Shown: positions 16,147 through 27,312, counted from the stretch's first letter. The stretch is DNA of 64,000 nt from Streptomyces canus (GCF_030816965.1 NZ_JAUSYQ010000002.1:8422001-8486000); one strand, 5' to 3'. Notes: generated by a model from the letters alone, not told the origin. Translations and numbers: made by a program.

Positions 16147-17678
16147 GGCCTGCGCCAGCTCCGTCCGTCTCGTGCGAGCATCTCGTCGGCTTCCTCGGGT
16201 CCCCAGGTACCCGACGCGTACTGCGCCGGACGGCCGTGGTTCGCCCAGTGCTCCTCGATCGGGTCGAGGATCTTCCAGGACTCTTCCACTTCCTGGTGGC
16301 GGGGGAACAGGTTGGCGTCCCCGAGAAGGACATCCAGGATGAGCCGCTCGTAGGCCTCCGGGCTGGACTCGGTGAACGACTCGCCGTAGGCGAAGTCCAT
16401 CGTCACGTCCCGGATCTCCATCGAGGTGCCCGGCACCTTCGACCCGAACCGGACCGTCATGCCCTCGTCCGGCTGCACCCGGATGACGATCGCGTTGGAG
16501 CCGAGCTCCTCGGTGGCCGTGGAGTCGAAGGGCGAGTGCGGGGCCGTCTGGAAGACGACCGCGATCTCGGTGACCCGGCGGCCGAGCCGCTTGCCGGTGC
16601 GCAGGTAGAAGGGGACGCCCGCCCAGCGGCGGTTGTCGACGTTCAGCCTGATGGCCGCGTACGTGTCCGTCGTGGAGGCCGGGTCGATGCCCTCCTCCTC
16701 CAGATACCCGAGCACCTTCTCGCCGCCCTGCCAGGCACCCGCGTACTGCCCGCGGACCGCGTGCGCGCCGATGTCCTCCGGCAGCTTCACGGCCCTGAGG
16801 ACCTTCAGCTTCTCGGTGAGCAGCGACTCGGCGTCGAAGGCGGCCGGCTCCTCCATGGCGGTGAGCGCCATCAGCTGGAGCAGGTGGTTCTGGATGACGT
16901 CACGGGCGGCGCCGATGCCGTCGTAGTACCCCGCGCGCCCGCCGATGCCGATGTCCTCGGCCATCGTGATCTGGACGTGGTCCACGTACGACCGGTTCCA
17001 GATGGGCTCGTACATCTGGTTGGCGAAGCGCAGCGCCAGGATGTTCTGGACGGTCTCCTTGCCGAGGTAGTGGTCGATGCGGAAGACCTGGTCCGGCTCG
17101 AACACGTCGTGCACGAGGGCGTTGAGCTCGCGGGCGCTCTTGAGGTCGCGGCCGAACGGCTTCTCGATGACCGCGCGCCGCCAGGAGCCCTCGGGCGCGT
17201 TCGCCAGCCCGTGCTTCTTGAGCTGCTGGACGACCTTCGGGAAGAACTTCGGCGGCACGGAGAGGTAGAAGGCGTAGTTGCCGCTGGTGCCGCGGGCCTT
17301 GTCCAGCTCCTCGACGGTCTGGCGCAACTGCTTGAACGCCGTGTCGTCGTCGAAGTCGCCCGGAATGAACCGCATCCCCTCGGCGAGCTGCTGCCAGACC
17401 TCCTCACGGAACTCGGTCCGCGCGTGGTCGCGCACGGAGTCGTGCACGATCTGTGCGAAGTCCTCGTCCTCCCAGTCCCGGCGGGCGAACCCGACGAGCG
17501 AGAAGCCCGGCGGCAGCATGCCGCGGTTGGCGAGGTCGTAGACGGCCGGCATCAGCTTCTTGCGGGACAGGTCGCCGGTGACCCCGAAGATGACGAGTCC
17601 GGACGGTCCGGCGATCCGGGGGAGACGCCGGTCGCGCTCGTCGCGCAGCGGGTTCTCCCAGTCGGCGGTGACGGTCAT
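16143..17678 (-). CDS. zwf: Glucose-6-phosphate 1-dehydrogenase
   Basis: 511 aa, full length; first NADPH-producing step of the pentose phosphate pathway. The coenzyme motif is [22 protein letters not shown] (about residues 27-48, given here in part as [10 protein letters not shown]), and the active-site signature [13 protein letters not shown] with catalytic His region follows near residue 198. [15 protein letters not shown] precedes it. ATG overlaps the tal stop by four bases and its own stop overlaps opcA, so tal, zwf and opcA are translationally coupled. Confidence 0.97.
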   Translation of the reverse strand: MTVTADWENPLRDERDRRLPRIAGPSGLVIFGVTGDLSRKKLMPAVYDLANRGMLPPGFSLVGFARRDWEDEDFAQIVHDSVRDHARTEFREEVWQQLAEGMRFIPGDFDDDTAFKQLRQTVEELDKARGTSGNYAFYLSVPPKFFPKVVQQLKKHGLANAPEGSWRRAVIEKPFGRDLKSARELNALVHDVFEPDQVFRIDHYLGKETVQNILALRFANQMYEPIWNRSYVDHVQITMAEDIGIGGRAGYYDGIGAARDVIQNHLLQLMALTAMEEPAAFDAESLLTEKLKVLRAVKLPEDIGAHAVRGQYAGAWQGGEKVLGYLEEEGIDPASTTDTYAAIRLNVDNRRWAGVPFYLRTGKRLGRRVTEIAVVFQTAPHSPFDSTATEELGSNAIVIRVQPDEGMTVRFGSKVPGTSMEIRDVTMDFAYGESFTESSPEAYERLILDVLLGDANLFPRHQEVEESWKILDPIEEHWANHGRPAQYASGTWGPEEADEMLARDGRSWRRP

Positions 17679-18820
17679 TCCGCGTCAACTCCCTTACTGT
17701 TCAGCGACTTCGTGACGGCGTCCAGCAGGTCCTGCCAGGCCACCTCGAACTTGGCGACGCCCTCGTCCTCCAGCTGCTGCACGACCTCGTCGTACGAGAT
17801 CCCCAGCGCCTCCACGGCGGCCAGGTCGGCGCGGGCCTGCGCATAGCCGCCGGTCACCGTGTCGCCGGTGATCCCGCCGTGGTCGGCGGTGGCGTTCAGC
17901 GTGGCCTCCGGCATGGTGTTGACCGTGCCGGGCGCGACCAGGTCGTCGACGTAGAGGGTGTCCTTGTAGGCCGGGTCCTTCACGCCGGTCGAGGCCCACA
18001 GCGGGCGCTGCTTGTTGGCGCGGGCACCGCCGAGGGAGTTCCAGCGCTCCCCGGCGAAGACGTCCTCGTACGCCTCGTAGGCCAGCCGCGCGTTGGCGAG
18101 GGCCGCCCTGCCCTTGAGGGCGAGGGCCCGGTCCGTGCCGAGGACGGTGAGCCGCTTGTCGATCTCGGAGTCGACGCGGGAGACGAAGAAGGAGGCGACG
18201 GAGTGGATCGTGGAGAGGTCGAGGCCCTTCTTCGCGGCCTTCTCCAGACCCGCCAGGTAGGCGTCCATGACCTCGCGGTAGCGCTCGAGGGAGAAGATCA
18301 GCGTGACGTTGACGCTGATTCCGAGGCCGATGACCTCGGTGATCGCCGGGAGGCCCGCCTTGGTCGCCGGGATCTTGATCATGACGTTCGGGCGGTCGAC
18401 GAGCCAGGCGAGCTGCTTGGCCTCGGCGATCGTCGCCCGGGTGTCGTGGGCGAGGCGGGGGTCGACCTCGATGGAGACCCGGCCGTCCCGGCCGCCGGTG
18501 GCGTCGTACACCGGACGCAGTACGTCGGCGGCGGCCCGGACATCGGCCGTGGTCATCATCCGTACGGCCTCGTCGACCGTGACGCCCCGGGTGGCGAGGT
18601 CGGTCAGCTGCTCCTCGTAGCCCTCACCCGAGCCGATGGCGGCCTGGAAGATCGACGGGTTGGTGGTGACACCCACCACGTGCTTCGTCTCGACCAGTTC
18701 GGCGAGGTTCCCGGACTCGATCCGTCCCCGCGACAGGTCGTCCAGCCAGACGGATACGCCCTCGTCGGACAGGCGCTTGAGTGCTCCCGCGGTCGCGGTT
18801 GCTTCGGTCACTTGGATCAT
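17675..18820 (-). CDS. tal: Transaldolase
   Basis: 381 aa from the ATG at 18820 (AGAAAGA just upstream); the frame stays open further upstream but that part lies in the end of tkt. Transfers dihydroxyacetone units between sugar phosphates. Visible are [34 protein letters not shown] near the N-terminus, and the Schiff-base lysine in [17 protein letters not shown]. Of the actinobacterial two-domain length class. It lies 19 bases after tkt. Confidence 0.95.
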   Translation of the reverse strand: MIQVTEATATAGALKRLSDEGVSVWLDDLSRGRIESGNLAELVETKHVVGVTTNPSIFQAAIGSGEGYEEQLTDLATRGVTVDEAVRMMTTADVRAAADVLRPVYDATGGRDGRVSIEVDPRLAHDTRATIAEAKQLAWLVDRPNVMIKIPATKAGLPAITEVIGLGISVNVTLIFSLERYREVMDAYLAGLEKAAKKGLDLSTIHSVASFFVSRVDSEIDKRLTVLGTDRALALKGRAALANARLAYEAYEDVFAGERWNSLGGARANKQRPLWASTGVKDPAYKDTLYVDDLVAPGTVNTMPEATLNATADHGGITGDTVTGGYAQARADLAAVEALGISYDEVVQQLEDEGVAKFEVAWQDLLDAVTKSLNSKGVDAE

Positions 18821-18839
18821 CTTCTTTCTGGCGATCGGA

Positions 18840-20915
<2,076 letters not shown>

Positions 20916-20967
20916 CTTCAAGAAGTCCTCGATCGGAGCGAAGTAGCTGGTCTGACGCGTTCAACCT

Positions 20968-20984
20968 TAAAAGTCTGACTTTTA
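20968..20984. promoter_or_regulatory. Perfect 17-bp palindrome in the tkt promoter region
   Basis: TAAAAGTC, one central base, GACTTTTA: eight-base arms with no mismatch. It lies 53 bases upstream of the tkt start and 78 bases upstream of the divergent araC-type gene. A+T content is strikingly high for this genome, which suits a protein-binding site covering a promoter. Confidence 0.65.
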
Positions 20985-21061
20985 CGGGGGAAGGTCGCCG
21001 TGTGTCAGCCTGTGGTGAAAGTGGGACACGGAACGCTCCAGGCAGGCGGCGCGAGCAGGAC

Positions 21062-21976
21062 ATGGCGGACAGAACAATCCAAGACTCCACCCGTGGCGGG
21101 GGTGGTGACGACGGAGTGGACGGGATCAGAACGTTCCCCTTCCCCATAGAGCTGAGCGTGGGCGGAGTCGGTATGCAGGTCGGCGCGATGGGCACCGGCC
21201 GCACCTGGCACGCGGATGCCCCGCTGGAGCGGGTGCACCGCATCGACTTCCATGTCGTGATGCTCTTCGGCGGCGGTCCCGTGCGCCACATGATCGACTT
21301 CGCCGAGTACGAGGCGACAGCGGGCGACCTGTTGTGGATCCGGCCGGGTCAGGTCCACCGCTTCTCGCCGACGAGCGAGTACCGCGGAACCGTGCTGACC
21401 ATGCAACCGGGCTTCCTGCCGCGGGCGACGGTGGAGGCGACGGGGCTCTACCGCTACGACCTGCCGCCGCTACTGCGGCCCTCCGGCGCCCAGTTGGCGG
21501 GCCTCGAGGCCTCACTGGACCAGCTGCAACGGGAGTACGAGGACACGTCGACCCTCCCGCTGAGCCTGCACACCTCGGTCCTGCGGCACTCGTTGACGGC
21601 GTTCCTGCTGCGCCTGGCCCACCTCGCGGCGAGTTCGGCCGAGGCGGGGCGGCGGGCCGAGTCGACGTTCACCCTGTTCCGGGACGCGGTGGAGAAGGGC
21701 TTCGCCACGAACCACAGTGTCAGCGCGTACGCCGACGCGCTGGGCTACTCCCGCCGGACCCTGGTGCGTGCGGTGCGCGCCGCCACGGGGGAGACCCCCA
21801 AGGGGTTCATCGACAAGCGGGTCGTGCTGGAGGCGAAGCGGCTGCTCGCCCACACGGACATGCCGATCGGGCGGGTGGGGGCGGCGGTGGGGTTTCCCGA
21901 CGCCGCGAACTTCTCCAAGTTCTTCCATCAGCACACCGACATGACGCCGGCGGCGTTCCGGGCGGAACTTCTGTAG
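21062..21976 (+). CDS. AraC-family transcriptional regulator
   Basis: 304 aa, ATG with GAGCAGGA upstream. N-terminal cupin-like sensor domain (GMQVGAMGTGRTWHADAP, VVMLFGGGPVRHMIDF, GDLLWIRPGQVHRFSP) and a C-terminal double helix-turn-helix (SVSAYADALGYSRRTLVRAV and PIGRVGAAVGFPDAANFSKF, about residues 222-295). The cupin histidines suggest a sugar or small-molecule ligand. It diverges from the pentose phosphate operon and shares its promoter region with the palindrome at 20968-20984, so it may control that operon; this is inference. Confidence 0.88.
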   Translation: MADRTIQDSTRGGGGDDGVDGIRTFPFPIELSVGGVGMQVGAMGTGRTWHADAPLERVHRIDFHVVMLFGGGPVRHMIDFAEYEATAGDLLWIRPGQVHRFSPTSEYRGTVLTMQPGFLPRATVEATGLYRYDLPPLLRPSGAQLAGLEASLDQLQREYEDTSTLPLSLHTSVLRHSLTAFLLRLAHLAASSAEAGRRAESTFTLFRDAVEKGFATNHSVSAYADALGYSRRTLVRAVRAATGETPKGFIDKRVVLEAKRLLAHTDMPIGRVGAAVGFPDAANFSKFFHQHTDMTPAAFRAELL

Positions 21977-21987
21977 GAGTGGACCGA

Positions 21988-22377
21988 ATGGCCCGACTGC
22001 GAGACATCGTCTTCGACTGCGCCCACCCCGCCGCCATGGCGCGGTTCTGGGCGGCCGCGATGGACGGCTATGACGTCGCGCCGTACGACGACGAGGAGTT
22101 GGCCCGGCTGAGGGCCCTCGGGATCACGGACGTCGAGGACGACCCGACCGTGCTCGTCGAGTCCTCGGGGGGCGGGCCCCGGCTGTGGTTCCAGCTGGTG
22201 CCGGAGGGCAAGAGCTGCAAGAACCGGGTCCACCTGGACCTTTCCGCCACGGACATGGAAGCGGAGGCCGGGCGGCTCGTCGGGCTCGGTGCGACGGTCC
22301 GGGACCGGTACACGGACCATCTGATGCTGGTCGATGTCGAGGGGAACGAGTTCTGTGTCGTCGGTGCGGACGGATGA
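21988..22377 (+). CDS. VOC-superfamily protein
   Basis: 129 aa, ATG with AGGAG eight bases upstream. Shows the actinobacterial glyoxalase-like pattern DIVFDCAHPAAMARFWAAAM, PRLWFQLVPEGKSCKNRVHL with D in LDLSATDMEAEAGRL, and the ending VDVEGNEFCVVG. This subgroup is very common in Streptomyces and has no agreed function. It follows the araC-type gene by 11 bases and is probably co-transcribed with it; a strong hairpin comes after. Confidence 0.8.
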   Translation: MARLRDIVFDCAHPAAMARFWAAAMDGYDVAPYDDEELARLRALGITDVEDDPTVLVESSGGGPRLWFQLVPEGKSCKNRVHLDLSATDMEAEAGRLVGLGATVRDRYTDHLMLVDVEGNEFCVVGADG

Positions 22378-22438
22378 CGTCGCCGTACTCGGCGTCCTGG
22401 TGCCGGTGCTCGCCCCCGCCTGTCCGGGTGACAGAACG

Positions 22439-22473
22439 CCGCCCCGCGAGACCGCACAGGCCTCGCGGGGCGG
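22439..22473. terminator. Bidirectional 12-bp hairpin
   Basis: A perfect 12-bp stem (22439-22450 with 22462-22473) with an 11-base loop lies between the convergent VOC and glucanase genes. Confidence 0.8.
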
Positions 22474-22497
22474 CTCCGGTGGGTGCCGACGGATCGG

Positions 22498-23883
22498 TCA
22501 GTGACCGAAGGTGAACCAGTTCACGTTCACGAAGTCGGCCGGCTGGCCGCTGGTGAAGGTCAGATAGACGTTGTGGGTGCCGGTGACGGCGCTCATGTTC
22601 GCCGGGACCGTTCTCCAGGACTGCCAGCCGCCCGTGTCGGCGATCGAGAAGCTGGCGACCGGAGTGGCGGTACGGCTGTCCAGGCGCACCTCGACCAGAC
22701 CGCTGACGCCGCCCGCCGCACCGCTCGCCACGCGCGCGACGAACTGAGTCGCAGCCGTGGAGCCGAAGTTGACGTTCTGGTAGAGCGCCCAGTCACCGTT
22801 CGCGAGGGAGCCGATGTCCTGGCCGCCACCGGTGTCCGTCGTGGCCTCGGCGTTCACACCGCTCTGGCTGGTGTACGACTCTGCCTGGATGGTGCCGTAG
22901 GCGTCGACGCCACCCGAAGGCGGAGGCGTGGTACCGCTCCCACTCGCCGACAGCACCTGGACGTAGTCGACGGTCATGGGCACGCCGGACCGGGTACCGG
23001 AGTCGAGGCCGCCGCCGAACGCGTCCGGGAAGGCGCCGCCCATCGCCACGTTGAGGATGAGGAAGAAACCGTGGCCCGTGGCGTTGGCCCAGGTCGTCGC
23101 GTCCATCTGGCTCGCGTTGACGGAGTGGAACTGGGTGCCGTCCACGAAGAAGCGGATCGTCTCGGGGCTCACCGAGCGGTCCCACTCCATGGTGTAGGTG
23201 TGGAACGCCGACTGGCAGGTCGAGCCTGGACAGGCGACGTTGTTGCCGATGCCCGTCGTCTCGTTGCACGGGCCGCCCGGGTTGGTGCCGCAGTGCATCG
23301 TGGCCCACACGCGGTTCATGCCCTGGACGTTCTCCATGATGTCCAGCTCACCGACGCTCGGCCAGTTCTGGTAGTTGCCGCGGTAGGGCGCGCCCAGTGC
23401 CCAGAACGCCGGCCAGTAGCCCTCGGCCGCGGTGCCGGTGACGTTGGGCATCTGGATGCGCGCCTCGACGCGCAGCTTGCCGCCGGACGGGGGCTGGAAG
23501 TCGGTGCGGTTGGTCTCGATGCGGCCCGAGGTCCAGTTGCCGGCCGCGTCGCGAAGGGGCGTGATGCGCAGGTTGCCGTTGCCGTCCAGCGCCACGTTGC
23601 TGGTGCTGTTGGTCATCGTCTCGACCTCGCCGGTTCCCCAGTGCGCGGGGCCGCCCGGATAGGAAGTGCCGGTCGCGTACTGCCAGTTGGAGGTGTTGAC
23701 GCCGGTCCCGGCCGAGCCGTTGAAGTCGTCCAGGAAGACCTGCGACCAGCCCGTGGGAGGCGTGGGGGCGGAGGCGTCGGCGGGGAGGGTCGCGGCCGTC
23801 GCGAGGGCGGCTGCCAGACCGAGGGTGCTCAGCACGGCGACGAGGGCTCGACGCCGTCTGGGTATGCCGGAGGTTTCACTCAT
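22498..23883 (-). CDS. Secreted beta-glucanase, GH16 with C-terminal CBM6
   Basis: 461 aa. Signal peptide: RRRRALVAVLSTLGLAAALA followed by an Ala-rich cleavage region near residue 38. The GH16 domain (about 45-295) carries the E-x-D-x-x-E active site as GELDIME with Glu179 (nucleophile), Asp181 and Glu184 (acid/base). A short Gly/Ser/Pro linker precedes a family 6 carbohydrate-binding module (about 325-461: GTIQAESYTSQSGV, DWALYQNVNFGS, FVNVNWFTFG ending). It likely hydrolyses beta-1,3- or mixed-linkage glucans outside the cell. The promoter carries a perfect LacI-type palindrome. GH16 also includes agarases and others, so laminarin is the likeliest but not certain substrate. Confidence 0.9.
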   Translation of the reverse strand: MSETSGIPRRRRALVAVLSTLGLAAALATAATLPADASAPTPPTGWSQVFLDDFNGSAGTGVNTSNWQYATGTSYPGGPAHWGTGEVETMTNSTSNVALDGNGNLRITPLRDAAGNWTSGRIETNRTDFQPPSGGKLRVEARIQMPNVTGTAAEGYWPAFWALGAPYRGNYQNWPSVGELDIMENVQGMNRVWATMHCGTNPGGPCNETTGIGNNVACPGSTCQSAFHTYTMEWDRSVSPETIRFFVDGTQFHSVNASQMDATTWANATGHGFFLILNVAMGGAFPDAFGGGLDSGTRSGVPMTVDYVQVLSASGSGTTPPPSGGVDAYGTIQAESYTSQSGVNAEATTDTGGGQDIGSLANGDWALYQNVNFGSTAATQFVARVASGAAGGVSGLVEVRLDSRTATPVASFSIADTGGWQSWRTVPANMSAVTGTHNVYLTFTSGQPADFVNVNWFTFGH

Positions 23884-23947
23884 GGGGGTGCTGCCTCTCG
23901 AGTACGGAGTGGGGGTGCGAGTGCGGGGATGCCCTTCGAGCGCGTTC

Positions 23948-23961
23948 TGAGAGCGCTCTCA
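23948..23961. promoter_or_regulatory. LacI-family operator TGAGAGCGCTCTCA
   Basis: A perfect 14-bp palindrome with the central CGCTC/GAGCG core typical of LacI-family sites (compare CebR, TGGGAGCGCTCCCA). It lies just downstream of the predicted -10 box of the glucanase gene, 65 bases before its start codon, ideal for repression. Confidence 0.8.
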
Positions 23962-23971
23962 AAGTGCGCCC

Positions 23972-24000
23972 AATGTGCTCTCGGCCACTCCGGTCGTCAA
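23972..24000 (-). promoter_or_regulatory. Predicted promoter of the GH16 gene
   Basis: On the minus strand TTGACG (24000-23995) is followed after 17 bases by CACATT (23977-23972), a fair match to the vegetative sigma consensus. The operator at 23948-23961 would cover the start site. Confidence 0.55.
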
Positions 24001-24069
24001 GAGGTGAAACAGTGAAAGTCGCTGCGGTGCAGGTGAGTTCACCCAGTGAAGGGTGCGGATCGGCGCCGT

Positions 24070-24093
24070 GCGCCTCGGTCGCTGCCGAGGCGC
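24070..24093 (-). terminator. Hairpin after the SDR gene
   Basis: A perfect 9-bp stem (24070-24078 with 24085-24093) with a six-base loop lies 17 bases downstream of the SDR stop codon. Confidence 0.6.
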
Positions 24094-24110
24094 CGGCTCG
24101 CACGTCCGCG

Positions 24111-24920
24111 TCAGGCCCGGGCGGCGAGTGGCCGCCAGGCGTTCCAGGTGTCCAGTCGCCTGCGGTAGGCGGCTTCCACGACCGGATAGGGATACGTGCC
24201 CAGGAACAGGCGCAGGGGCGGCTCGTCCGTGTCGACCAGTTCGAGGACGACCTCGGCGGTGGCCTGCGGATCCTGGGGCGCCCGGGCGCCGGCACCGGCC
24301 CGGCGGGCCTCGCGGATCGGCTCGTAGGCGGCGAGCGGCTCGGCGTGCACCGCGGAGGAGCCGGACCAGTCGGTGCCGTAGGGGCCGGGTTCGACGATCG
24401 TGACGCGGACGCCGAGCGGACCGACCTCCTGGGCGAGCGCCTCGCTCATGCCCTCCAGCGCCCACTTGGAGGCGTTGTAGAGACCCAGGGAGGGAAAGGC
24501 GGCCAGGCCGCCGAGGCTGGACACCTGCAGGATGTGGCCGCCGCGCTGGGCGCGCAGGAGGGGCAGGGCCGCCTGTGTCACCCACAGCGGACCGAGCGTG
24601 TTCGTCTCCAGCTGGGCGCGGGCCTGTTCCTCGGTGGTCTCCTCGACCATGCCGAACAGGCCGTAGCCCGCGTTGTTGACGACCACGTCGAGGCGGCCGA
24701 AGGTGTCGGCGGCCCGTCGGACGGCGGCGAAGGCGGCCGCCCGGTCGGTGACGTCGAGGGCGAGGGGCAGGACGCTGTCCCCGTAGGTGTCGACGAGTGG
24801 CTTGAGCAACTCGGGGCGGCGGGCGGTGGCGGCCACGCGGTCGCCTCGGGAAAGCGCGGCCTCCGCCCAGATCCGGCCGAAGCCACGGGACGCGCCGGTG
24901 ATGAACCAGGTCTTCTTCAT
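24111..24920 (-). CDS. Short-chain dehydrogenase/reductase
   Basis: 269 aa from the ATG at 24920. Classical SDR: WFITGASRGFGRIWAEAAL (coenzyme motif), VVNNAGYGLFG (about residue 82), catalytic Ser in ILQVSSLGGLAAFPS and YxxxK as YNASKWALEG. An Arg-Arg after the second strand (ATARRPE) favours NADP. The open frame upstream overlaps the divergent regulator in antisense and is not coding. Substrate unknown. Regulation probably involves the divergent XRE gene, which lies 63 bases away, a common SDR/MmyB-type pairing. Confidence 0.88.
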   Translation of the reverse strand: MKKTWFITGASRGFGRIWAEAALSRGDRVAATARRPELLKPLVDTYGDSVLPLALDVTDRAAAFAAVRRAADTFGRLDVVVNNAGYGLFGMVEETTEEQARAQLETNTLGPLWVTQAALPLLRAQRGGHILQVSSLGGLAAFPSLGLYNASKWALEGMSEALAQEVGPLGVRVTIVEPGPYGTDWSGSSAVHAEPLAAYEPIREARRAGAGARAPQDPQATAEVVLELVDTDEPPLRLFLGTYPYPVVEAAYRRRLDTWNAWRPLAARA

Positions 24921-24983
24921 GCCCTCGACCCTGCGCCTCCCACCGGACGGCAGCCAGCACCCCCGCAGGGTTACCCTTCGGCC

Positions 24984-25769
24984 ATGGCGGCCGACAACGC
25001 GCTCGGAGAGTTCCTCAAGGCCCGGCGGGGACGGGTCCCGCCCTCGCGCGCGGGCTTGCCCGCGCACGGAAGACGCCGGGTCGCGGGACTGCGCCGGGAC
25101 GAGCTGGCCCGGCTGGCCGGCATCAGCGAGCCGTATCTGACCCGGCTGGAACAGGGCGTGGACCAGCATCCTTCGCCGCAGGTGCTGCGGGCACTCGCGC
25201 GGGCCCTGGAACTGGACGCCGACACCCGCGCGCATCTGTTCGCGCTCGCCGCCCCGGATCCCGTACCGCCCGCGGAGACCGAAGTCGCCCCGGACCTGCA
25301 CCAGTTGCTCGACGCGTGGACGGGCACACCGGCGTATGTGCGCAACCGGCGGTTCGAGGTGCTGGCCGCCAACAAGTGGGCCCGCGCGCTCGCGCCGATG
25401 TACGAGCCCGGGCACAACCTGGTCCGGGAGGTGTTCCTCGATCCCGCAGCCCGCCGACTGTTCCCCGACTGGCCGGAGATCGCCGCGCAGACCGTCGCGG
25501 CCCTGCGCGCCGAGGCCGACCCGCGCGACCCCGGGACCGCGCGGCTCGTGGCCGAGCTGGAGAGCGACGAGGACTTCCGCGGCCTGTGGGCGCGGTACGA
25601 CGCGCGGCCCTCCCGAGACGAGCTCAAACGGTTCGCGCACCCGCACGTCGGGGAGCTCGCCCTGAGGCGGCAGGCGCTCACCGTCGGAGGCGCGGAGCAG
25701 CAGGTGATCATCGTTTACCAGGCGGTGCCCTCGAGCCCCTCCGCCGAAGCCCTCGCCAGGTTGCTCTGA
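24984..25769 (+). CDS. XRE-family regulator with MmyB-like ligand-binding domain
   Basis: 261 aa. Helix-turn-helix at residues 34-60 (VAGLRRDELARLAGISEPYL, then TRLEQG), followed from about residue 100 by the MmyB-like domain: YVRNRRFEVLAANKWARALA, then VREVFLDPAARRLFPDWPEIA, and HPHVGELALRRQALTVGG. Such proteins bind fatty-acid-like ligands and typically control the adjacent SDR gene, here divergent. It is followed seven bases later by the end of the convergent, broken L,D-transpeptidase gene. Confidence 0.9.
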   Translation: MAADNALGEFLKARRGRVPPSRAGLPAHGRRRVAGLRRDELARLAGISEPYLTRLEQGVDQHPSPQVLRALARALELDADTRAHLFALAAPDPVPPAETEVAPDLHQLLDAWTGTPAYVRNRRFEVLAANKWARALAPMYEPGHNLVREVFLDPAARRLFPDWPEIAAQTVAALRAEADPRDPGTARLVAELESDEDFRGLWARYDARPSRDELKRFAHPHVGELALRRQALTVGGAEQQVIIVYQAVPSSPSAEALARLL

Positions 25770-25775
25770 CGCCGT

Positions 25776-26435
25776 TCAGACCGTGCTGCCCGCCTTCCAG
25801 TCCGACCACGACAGGTTCCAGCCGTTGAGGCCGTTCCACGGTCTTCTCGCCGGAGTTCTTCACGATCACGACATCGCCGAGCAGGGAGCTCTCGTAGAAC
25901 TTGTAGCCGTCCACGGAGCTGTCGTTCGCGCCCTTGGCGTCGTGCAGGCCGACGCAGCCGTGACTGGTGTTCCGGCTGCCGAAGACCGAGGTGGACGCCC
26001 AGTAGTTGCCGTGCACGAAGGTGCCGGAGGTGGTCAGGCGCTGGGCGTGCGGGACGTCGGAGATGTCGTACTCGTCGCCGAGGCCGACCGTCGAGGGCTC
26101 CATGCGGGTCTGCTTGAACCGCTCGCTGATCACCATGATCCCGGACCACGTGGTGTGGTCGGAGTCGCCGCCGGAGACGGGGTAGGTGGCGACCGTCCGG
26201 CCGTCCCGCTTGACCACCATTTCCTTGGTGGACAGGTCGACCGTGCTGATCTGCTCGCGGCCGATGTGGAAGGTGACGTCCTTGGACTGCACGCCGTAGA
26301 CGCCGGCGGATCCCTGGACGTCCCTGAGCCGCAGGCCCAGCGTGATCTTCGTGCCGGCCGCCCAGTAGGTCTCGGGCCGGAAGTCGAGCCGGGTGTCGCT
26401 GAACCAGTGGCCCACGATCTCACCGTACGGTTCCA
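25776..26435 (-). pseudogene. L,D-transpeptidase, C-terminal catalytic part (disrupted gene)
   Basis: Reads, in the minus direction from about 26435, EIVGHWFSDTRLDFRPETYW, the sequence just before the YkuD domain of Streptomyces L,D-transpeptidases, then the catalytic region HGNYWASTSVFGSRNTSHGC and the following VGLHDAKG. The active Cys and His are intact. Near the end the frame breaks: after SGEKTV the reading shifts, and the family's usual ending (NGLNGWNLSWSDWKAGSTV) is found in the next frame, stopping at 25776. The N-terminal part lies at 27313-27654, separated by a TnpB-like insertion. The enzyme would have cross-linked peptidoglycan (3-3 links). Confidence 0.8.
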
Positions 26436-26436
26436 G

Positions 26437-27306
26437 CACCGCGGCGCGGAGTGGCGTGACCGCGTCGCCGCGAACCGGGCGGTCGCCTACCGCATCCACC
26501 ACGACACGGCACGCGGGCGTTGGTATGTCACCGCCTCCTGGCAGCGCGCTTCCGCACCCGTCGTACCACTTCAGGCCGCGCTGGCGCGCGGAGTGGTGGG
26601 GGTGGACATGAACGACGACCACCTCGCCGCCTGGCAGTTGGACGTGCATGGCAACCCGGTCGGCGAACCACAACGGTTCTTCTACGACCTCACCGGCAGC
26701 ACCCAGCATCGGGACGCGCAGATCCGGCACGCACTGACCCGGCTGCTGCACCACGCCCGCCGCTGCGTGGCCGCCGCGATCGCCATCGAGGACCTCGACT
26801 TCACCGACGGCACCAGCCGCGAAAAGCACGGACGCAACAAACGCTTCCGCCGCCTCATCTCCCGCTTACCCACCGCCAAACTCAAAGCGCGCCTCGTCTC
26901 GATGGCCGCCGAACAGGACATCGCGATCGTTGCGGTCGATCCGGCGTACACCTCCCGCTGGGGTGCCCAGCATTGGCAGAAACCCCTGACCACCTCACAG
27001 CGCAAGATGTCCCGGCACGATGCGGCAAGCATCGCGATCGGGCGACGCGCCCTCGGTCACCCGATCCGGCGACGGACGGCACCGCCCCACCCCGACCAGA
27101 GTGATCGTGGTGGGCATCGGACCGTCCAGGCCCGACCGGAGACCTGTCGGCGTGAGGAACCCCGCCCCCACCTTCCCGGACCACGCACACGATGCGCGCC
27201 GCCCGGTAGTGGAGCGAAAGCGGGCGACCAGGATGCCCAACACCGTTCGGGGCACCCGGCTGAGCAGGAGTCCTGGCGACAGGACTCACTCCTGCTCAGT
27301 CTTTAG
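26437..27306 (+). pseudogene. TnpB-like RuvC protein, 5'-truncated, with intact 3' end
   Basis: About 290 codons of the TnpB-related family seen in Streptomyces, without a start: it begins abruptly near HRGAEWRDRVAANRAVAYRI (end of the wedge-type domain). All three RuvC motifs are present: GVVGVDMNDDHLAAW (Asp), AIAIEDLDFTDG (Glu) and SRHDAASIAIGRRALG (Asp). The zinc-finger cysteines found between the last two motifs in typical TnpB are absent, replaced by YTSRWGAQHWQKPLT. A TTA codon is at 26866-26868. The C-terminus (ESWRQDSLLLSL) matches the usual family ending and is encoded by a hairpin (27260-27299). No TnpA transposase is nearby. It interrupts an L,D-transpeptidase gene. Confidence 0.8.
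27260..27299 (+). other. Bulged 16-bp hairpin at the tnpB 3' end, element right-end / guide-RNA scaffold candidate
   Basis: Eight outer pairs (27260-27267 with 27292-27299) and eight inner pairs (27268-27275 with 27280-27287) with a four-base loop and a four-base bulge. It overlaps the last codons of the tnpB-like gene and sits a few bases from the junction with the host gene. In IS605/IS1341-type elements the right end folds like this and forms the 3' part of the omega-RNA. Confidence 0.55.
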
Positions 27307-27312
27307 CGCCAA

